Source: Entomohabitans teleogrylli
GTDB taxonomy: Bacteria > Pseudomonadota > Gammaproteobacteria > Enterobacterales > Enterobacteriaceae
Assembly (NCBI RefSeq): GCF_001484765.1
Contig: NZ_KQ947380.1
Location: 1 to 64,000, forward strand
Length of the DNA: 64,000 nucleotides
Reading direction: 5' to 3'
This document shows positions 60,110 through 64,000 of this stretch, piece after piece (position 1 is the first letter of the stretch; every line of letters starts with the position of its first letter). Both the position numbers and the translations under genes were made by a program. The notes below the pieces were generated by a model. That model was not told the DNA's origin. It ran no database searches and saw only the letters and a program-made list of their open reading frames with translations.

Positions 60110-61063
60110 TCAGGCTTTTCGATTCTGTAATGCGATAAACAGGATCAGCACGCCGCCCCACAGGGCCATTGTCAGATAGCTGCTGATTCCCAGCAAATTG
60201 AAGCCGCTTTCCAGCATCTGCAGTACCACCAGCGCCAGCACCAGCCCGAGCACGCGTCCGAAGCCGCCGTCCGGGTTAATGCCGCCGAGCACCGAGGCCA
60301 GAATGGTCACCAACAGGTACGATTCGCCGTACCCGGCTTTGGCGGAGTTGAATTTCGCCATCATCAGGATGGCCGCGGCCCAGCCGAGCAGCGCCGAGAT
60401 AACATATACCGAGATCTGCACCCGGGCGGTGTTGACCCCGCTGTAGCGGGTCGCCTGCTCGTTGGAGCCCACCAGATACAGGCTGCGCCCGAGGGTGGTA
60501 TGCTCCAGCAGAACCCACAGCAGGATGGCGACGGCGATAAACAGCAGCAGAGCCACCGGAATGCCGAGGAGAGAGGCGTTGCCCAGATACTGAATTGCCG
60601 TCGGGAATCCGGAAATAACGGTGCCGTTGGACAACAGGATGTTGAGACCGGTAATAAAGGTCATGGTACCGAGGGTGGCGAGAATCGGCGACACCCCCAC
60701 CCAGGCCACCAGCGCGCCGTTGAGGACGCCGATCGCCACGGCCACCAGAATGCCGGCCAGCAGCGCCAGTACCACAAACAGCGGATTATCCGGATGACTG
60801 ACAATAATCGCCGCCATCACCAGCGAACAGGCGTTGGCGCCGGCGATAATCGACAGGTTGATGCCGCCGGTGAGCATGGTGATGCCCATACCGAGCGCCA
60901 GCATTCCGAGGATCGGCAACTGCGAGCCGATAGACTGGAAATTCGCCACGCTAAAGAAGCGGGTGCCCAGCAGGGCGGAGAAGATCACCGCCACCACCAG
61001 AATAATGATGCACTGAAGACGGATGATGGCGTCTCCGGGCAGGAATCGCGCGAAGGATTTCAT
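60110..61063 (-). CDS. Sugar ABC transporter permease (RbsC-like) 2
   Basis: A 317-residue polytopic permease of the ribose/rhamnose/AI-2 type, with LGMLALGMGITMLTGGINLS near residue 50, the family signature. It lies one base after the end of the other permease gene, so the two are coupled and likely form a heterodimer. I start it at 61063; the longer in-frame reading overlaps its neighbour. Confidence 0.92.
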   Translation of the reverse strand: MKSFARFLPGDAIIRLQCIIILVVAVIFSALLGTRFFSVANFQSIGSQLPILGMLALGMGITMLTGGINLSIIAGANACSLVMAAIIVSHPDNPLFVVLALLAGILVAVAIGVLNGALVAWVGVSPILATLGTMTFITGLNILLSNGTVISGFPTAIQYLGNASLLGIPVALLLFIAVAILLWVLLEHTTLGRSLYLVGSNEQATRYSGVNTARVQISVYVISALLGWAAAILMMAKFNSAKAGYGESYLLVTILASVLGGINPDGGFGRVLGLVLALVVLQMLESGFNLLGISSYLTMALWGGVLILFIALQNRKA

Positions 61064-61064
61064 C

Positions 61065-62054
61065 TTATAACTCCCTGGCCAGTTTGCGTTTTTCGTTCCA
61101 TGCCGTGGCGCTGATGCTGAGCAGAATGATCGCGCCGCTGAATACGGTGTGCCAGTAGGAGGAGACCCCAAGCAGCGTCAACCCGTTCTGTAAAAACGCC
61201 AGCAGAATCACCCCCAGCAGCGTGCCGGTCAGGGTGCCGCGTCCACCGGTCATACTGGTGCCGCCGAGCACGACGGCGGCCAGCACGGTCAGCTCAAAGC
61301 CCAGCAGCGAGTTCGGGGCTACCGACTGGGTGATCTGCGCCTGTACCACGGCGGCGATCCCGGCGAGAATCCCCATATAGCCATAAACGTAAAAATGCAG
61401 CCGCATCAGGTTCAGGCCGAGGCGCGACGCCGCGTCGCGGTTGCCGCCCATGGCGTAAATCTGCCGCCCCAGACGGGTGTAGTTCATCAATACCGCGGTG
61501 AAGATAATCACGCCGCCCAGGCACAGCAGAGGGAGCGTCAGACCATAGTCGTAGCCGTCGGCGGCGGTGAACGAGAACCAGTTGATACCGTTCATGAACC
61601 AGTCCGGGAAACCGTACAGCCAGGTGCCTTTGGTGGCGTAAACCAGCAGGCCGAAATAGAGGTTCAGGGTGGCGATGGTGATAATGATGGCCGGTACCCG
61701 CAGCCAGTACACCAGGAAGCCGTTAATCAGCCCCAGCAGCAGCCCTACCGCCACGGCGATCCCCAGCGCCAGCAGGAAGTTGCCGCCGTGGGCGATCACC
61801 CAACTGGCCATCGCATACTGGGCGATGGCGGTCATCGCCGGAAACGAGATATCGATCCCGCCGGCGATCAATACCACAAACAGCCCGCAGGCGAGGATCC
61901 CGAGAATGGCGTAACTGGTGGCCATATCGGTCAGGTTGCCGAGCGTCAGAAACTCGTCGGTGCGCAGCGTCAGACCCACCGCCAGCGCCACAACCAGAAG
62001 CCCAAGCCAGAATTCATGTTGCCCGATCAGCCGGGACAGGCGTGAATTATTCAT
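61065..62054 (-). CDS. Sugar ABC transporter permease (RbsC-like) 1
   Basis: A 329-residue permease of the same family, with LGILACGLFVVLIAGGIDIS near residue 48. The ATG at 62054 overlaps the end of the ATPase gene by 8 bases. Two different permease subunits plus one duplicated ATPase are typical for rhamnose and LsrACD-type importers. Confidence 0.92.
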   Translation of the reverse strand: MNNSRLSRLIGQHEFWLGLLVVALAVGLTLRTDEFLTLGNLTDMATSYAILGILACGLFVVLIAGGIDISFPAMTAIAQYAMASWVIAHGGNFLLALGIAVAVGLLLGLINGFLVYWLRVPAIIITIATLNLYFGLLVYATKGTWLYGFPDWFMNGINWFSFTAADGYDYGLTLPLLCLGGVIIFTAVLMNYTRLGRQIYAMGGNRDAASRLGLNLMRLHFYVYGYMGILAGIAAVVQAQITQSVAPNSLLGFELTVLAAVVLGGTSMTGGRGTLTGTLLGVILLAFLQNGLTLLGVSSYWHTVFSGAIILLSISATAWNEKRKLAREL

Positions 62055-63546
62055 TGACCACCTCAGCAATCTCTTGTTCTGTGCAACTGTGCGGGAAGAA
62101 CTCTGCGATCAGTTCCCCGCGGCGCATCACCAGCACGCGGTGACTGTTGTAATACGCTTCCGGGATCTCATCGCAAATCATCAGTACCGCCATGCCCTGC
62201 TGCGCCAGTGATTTGGCGATCTGATAGATCCCCTCTTTGTTGGCGATATCGACGCCGACAGTGGGGGAGTCGAGGATCAGGATTTGCGGTTGGGTCGCTA
62301 CCCACTTGGCGATGGCGATACGCTGGGCGTTACCGCCGGACAGGGTTTTCACCGGCAGGGCGCTGTCGGAGACCTTAATGTTCAGCTCGCGGATCAGATC
62401 CGCCACCAGAATTTGCGCCTTGTGATGATCCAGCAGCCCGGCGCGGGTGCGTAGCTTATCGAAAACGGTGACGATGGTGTTGTCATAGATGGACTGCTCC
62501 ATGATAAGCCCCTGCGTCAGGCGGTCTTCCGAGACATAGCCGATACCGTGAGCAATGGCGTCATGGTTGTTGCGCAGGGTCACCGGCTGGCCGTCGAGCA
62601 GTATCTCGCCGCGCTCGGGATGGGTCATGCCGAACAGGCTCATGCACAGTTCGGTGCGCCCGGCGCCGAGCAGGCCGACGATGGAGACGATCTCGCCGCG
62701 GCGCAGCGCCAGGTTAATGTCGTGATATTTCCCCTGGCGGCTCAGACCGCGCAGTTCCAGCAGCGGCGTCTGGCCGGCGAAGGATTTTTCCGCCAGCGGG
62801 GTGAAGTGGAAGCGTTGGCCGGTCATCAGCCAGGCCAGTTCGTGGCTGTCCAGTTCGCTGGCCGGCCAGGTGCCAACCAGTTTGCCGTCGCGCATCACAC
62901 TGATGCGATCGGCCACCTCCATCACTTCGTCAAGACGGTGGCTGACGAAGACCACGCAGATACCGGCGGCTTTCAGTTCATTGACCACCCGCAGCAGGCC
63001 GTTCACCTCCTGGCGGGTTAATGAGGCGGTCGGCTCGTCCATAATCACCAGCCGGGCATCGGCGGCGATAGCGCGGCAGATGGCCACTAACTGACGGTCG
63101 GCGATAGAGAGTTTTTCGACTTTCTTATCCGGGTCGAGACTGACGCCGATCCGCTGCATGGCCGCCAGCGCCTGCTGGCGCATCGCCGAACGGTGTACCC
63201 AGACATCGCCGCCGGGCAGGTAGCGGTGAATCGCGATGTTCTCCGCCACGCTGAAGTTCGGAAACAGCGACAGATCCTGGTAAATGACCTGGATACCGTA
63301 GTGGGCGGAAAGTTGCGGCGTCAGATGGTGAAACAGTTTGCCGTCAAGGCTGATACTGGCGCCTTTTTCCGGCTGATAAACCCCGGAGATAACTTTGATA
63401 ATGGTACTTTTGCCGCAGCCATTCTGGCCGGCAAGACAGTGAACTTCGCCTTTATCCAGCGTCAGGTTAACCTGATCCAGCGCCCGCACGCCGGGAAATT
63501 GCTTACTGATATTTTCAAGAGTGATAAATGCGCTGGTGTTTGCCAT
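62047..63546 (-). CDS. Sugar ABC transporter duplicated ATPase (RbsA-like)
   Basis: A 499-residue protein with two fused ABC domains. Walker A of the first is GQNGCGKST near residue 35, its Walker B LVIMDEP near 158; the second has LLGAGRTELCMS near 290 (degenerate), signature LSGGNAQR near 395 and ILILDSP near 425. It energises the two permeases. A hairpin separates it from the binding-protein gene. Confidence 0.94.
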   Translation of the reverse strand: MANTSAFITLENISKQFPGVRALDQVNLTLDKGEVHCLAGQNGCGKSTIIKVISGVYQPEKGASISLDGKLFHHLTPQLSAHYGIQVIYQDLSLFPNFSVAENIAIHRYLPGGDVWVHRSAMRQQALAAMQRIGVSLDPDKKVEKLSIADRQLVAICRAIAADARLVIMDEPTASLTRQEVNGLLRVVNELKAAGICVVFVSHRLDEVMEVADRISVMRDGKLVGTWPASELDSHELAWLMTGQRFHFTPLAEKSFAGQTPLLELRGLSRQGKYHDINLALRRGEIVSIVGLLGAGRTELCMSLFGMTHPERGEILLDGQPVTLRNNHDAIAHGIGYVSEDRLTQGLIMEQSIYDNTIVTVFDKLRTRAGLLDHHKAQILVADLIRELNIKVSDSALPVKTLSGGNAQRIAIAKWVATQPQILILDSPTVGVDIANKEGIYQIAKSLAQQGMAVLMICDEIPEAYYNSHRVLVMRRGELIAEFFPHSCTEQEIAEVVNE

Positions 63547-63603
63547 GGACAATACCCCTGCCTGCACCCCTGTAGGGTACTGTAATGAATACGGTGCGGA
63601 AGA

Positions 63604-63621
63604 GCCGGCCAGACGGCCGGC
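63604..63621 (-). terminator. Attenuator hairpin between binding-protein and ATPase genes
   Basis: GCCGGCC and GGCCGGC form a seven-base stem with a four-base loop 30 bases past the binding-protein gene. Such hairpins keep binding-protein mRNA in excess over the membrane components. Confidence 0.65.
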
Positions 63622-63651
63622 GTTCCGGTTTCCTGATGTTGGCTCCAGGCC

Positions 63652-64000
63652 TCAGAAACCGAGTGACTGTGCGTTATCTTTGGTGACTTCGAGAATTTTA
63701 TTGAAGCGGATAACTTTCTTCTCCATGTCGACGTCGGCTTTACCCAGACCGTCAATGGTCAGGACCGGCGTCACTTCCTTGCCCTGCAGTAACTGGTCGG
63801 CGACGGTCACCAGCGCATAGCCGGCGTCCTTCGGATCCCAGAGCAGCGCTTTCTTGATATCACCGCGCATCAGGTATGGCGCAGCCTGAGCCGGCATGGC
63901 GATACCGACAACGGCGACTTTATCTTTAGCGCGTTTTTTCTGCACCGCCTGGCCTGCGCCGATGGGGCCGAGCGAGCCAAAGCCGATGACGCCCTTCATA
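63652..64000 (-). CDS. Sugar ABC transporter substrate-binding protein (partial)
   Basis: Only the C-terminal 115 or so residues are inside the window; the gene runs past its right edge and has no start here. The segment has the RhaS/LsrB-like pattern VAVVGIAMPAQAAPYLMRGD and LWDPKDAGYALV. It is the periplasmic receptor of the ABC importer and the first visible gene of the operon. The in-window ATG near 63999 is internal. Confidence 0.85.
   Translation of the reverse strand, partial: MKGVIGFGSLGPIGAGQAVQKKRAKDKVAVVGIAMPAQAAPYLMRGDIKKALLWDPKDAGYALVTVADQLLQGKEVTPVLTIDGLGKADVDMEKKVIRFNKILEVTKDNAQSLGF

Noticed and set aside
59101-60138. 345-codon open frame antisense to the sugar kinase gene
   Set aside because: GC-rich genes often leave long open antisense frames; the kinase on the other strand has full motifs.
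1-64000. Insertion sequences, integrases, tRNA genes, CRISPR arrays or att repeats
   Set aside because: I looked for transposase or integrase motifs, cloverleaf sequences and regularly spaced repeats and found none; island boundaries are therefore not marked.

Overview
The window reads as the chromosome of a gram-negative enterobacterium of the Enterobacter/Klebsiella type. Evidence: an intact HypT-IadA-YjiG-YjiH neighbourhood in the arrangement I know from E. coli, an aerobactin locus with a Fur box, enterobacterial chaperone-usher fimbriae and galactitol-type PTS operons. I do not assign a species. I saw no rRNA, tRNA, CRISPR array, insertion sequence, integrase or replication origin. The region is accessory-gene rich, and most gene blocks have their own regulator.

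Layout. 1-1.3 kb: an AT-rich two-helix membrane protein and a decayed lipoprotein gene. 1.3-6.6 kb: a minus-strand galactitol-type PTS operon (IIA-IIB-IIC) with a 3-epimerase, a short-chain dehydrogenase and a 6-phospho-3-hexuloisomerase, controlled by a DeoR-type repressor; four copies of a GCTCAYRTGAGC-like palindrome lie between repressor and operon. 7-10.8 kb: a second, plus-strand galactitol-type PTS operon headed by an RpiB/LacAB-type isomerase, with a convergent SorC-family regulator. 11.1-21.4 kb: the aerobactin system, iucABCD-iutA on the minus strand, with shiF and a siderophore-interacting reductase divergent across a Fur box.

21.4-37.6 kb: the most unusual part, a tightly coupled minus-strand operon of 16 or 17 genes. 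It encodes a complete dedicated type II fatty-acid/polyketide machine: AcpS, ketoreductase, dehydratase, acyl carrier protein, a fused ketosynthase-chain-length-factor-like protein, two further ketosynthase-like proteins lacking the catalytic cysteine, a FabL-like enoyl reductase and a malonyl transferase. The same operon holds a GcvT-fold protein and an apparent envelope export route: MacB/LolD-type ATPase, FtsX-type permease, LolA-like periplasmic protein, outer-membrane barrel and a polytopic membrane protein. I infer that it makes an acyl or polyene-like lipid and delivers it to the outer membrane. I do not recognise it as a characterised system.

38.3-48.9 kb: an AraC regulator and a VOC protein, a creatinase-like M24 protein, a transglutaminase-MerT-MerP trio, an amino-acid racemase, hypT, the iadA-yjiG-yjiH operon, and a second-type SurE with a MarR regulator. 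A shared palindrome (ATGC-N7-GCAT) precedes both the racemase gene and yjiH, suggesting one regulon for handling D- or isoaspartyl compounds.

49-57.3 kb: a five-gene chaperone-usher fimbrial operon (pilin, chaperone, usher, adhesin, second chaperone) followed upstream by two tandemly duplicated LuxR-type regulators, each with about 0.45 kb of noncoding upstream DNA sharing conserved elements. 57.9-64 kb: a sugar ABC transporter (binding protein cut by the window edge, ATPase, two permeases) with an FGGY pentulose-type kinase and a SIS-domain sugar-phosphate isomerase.
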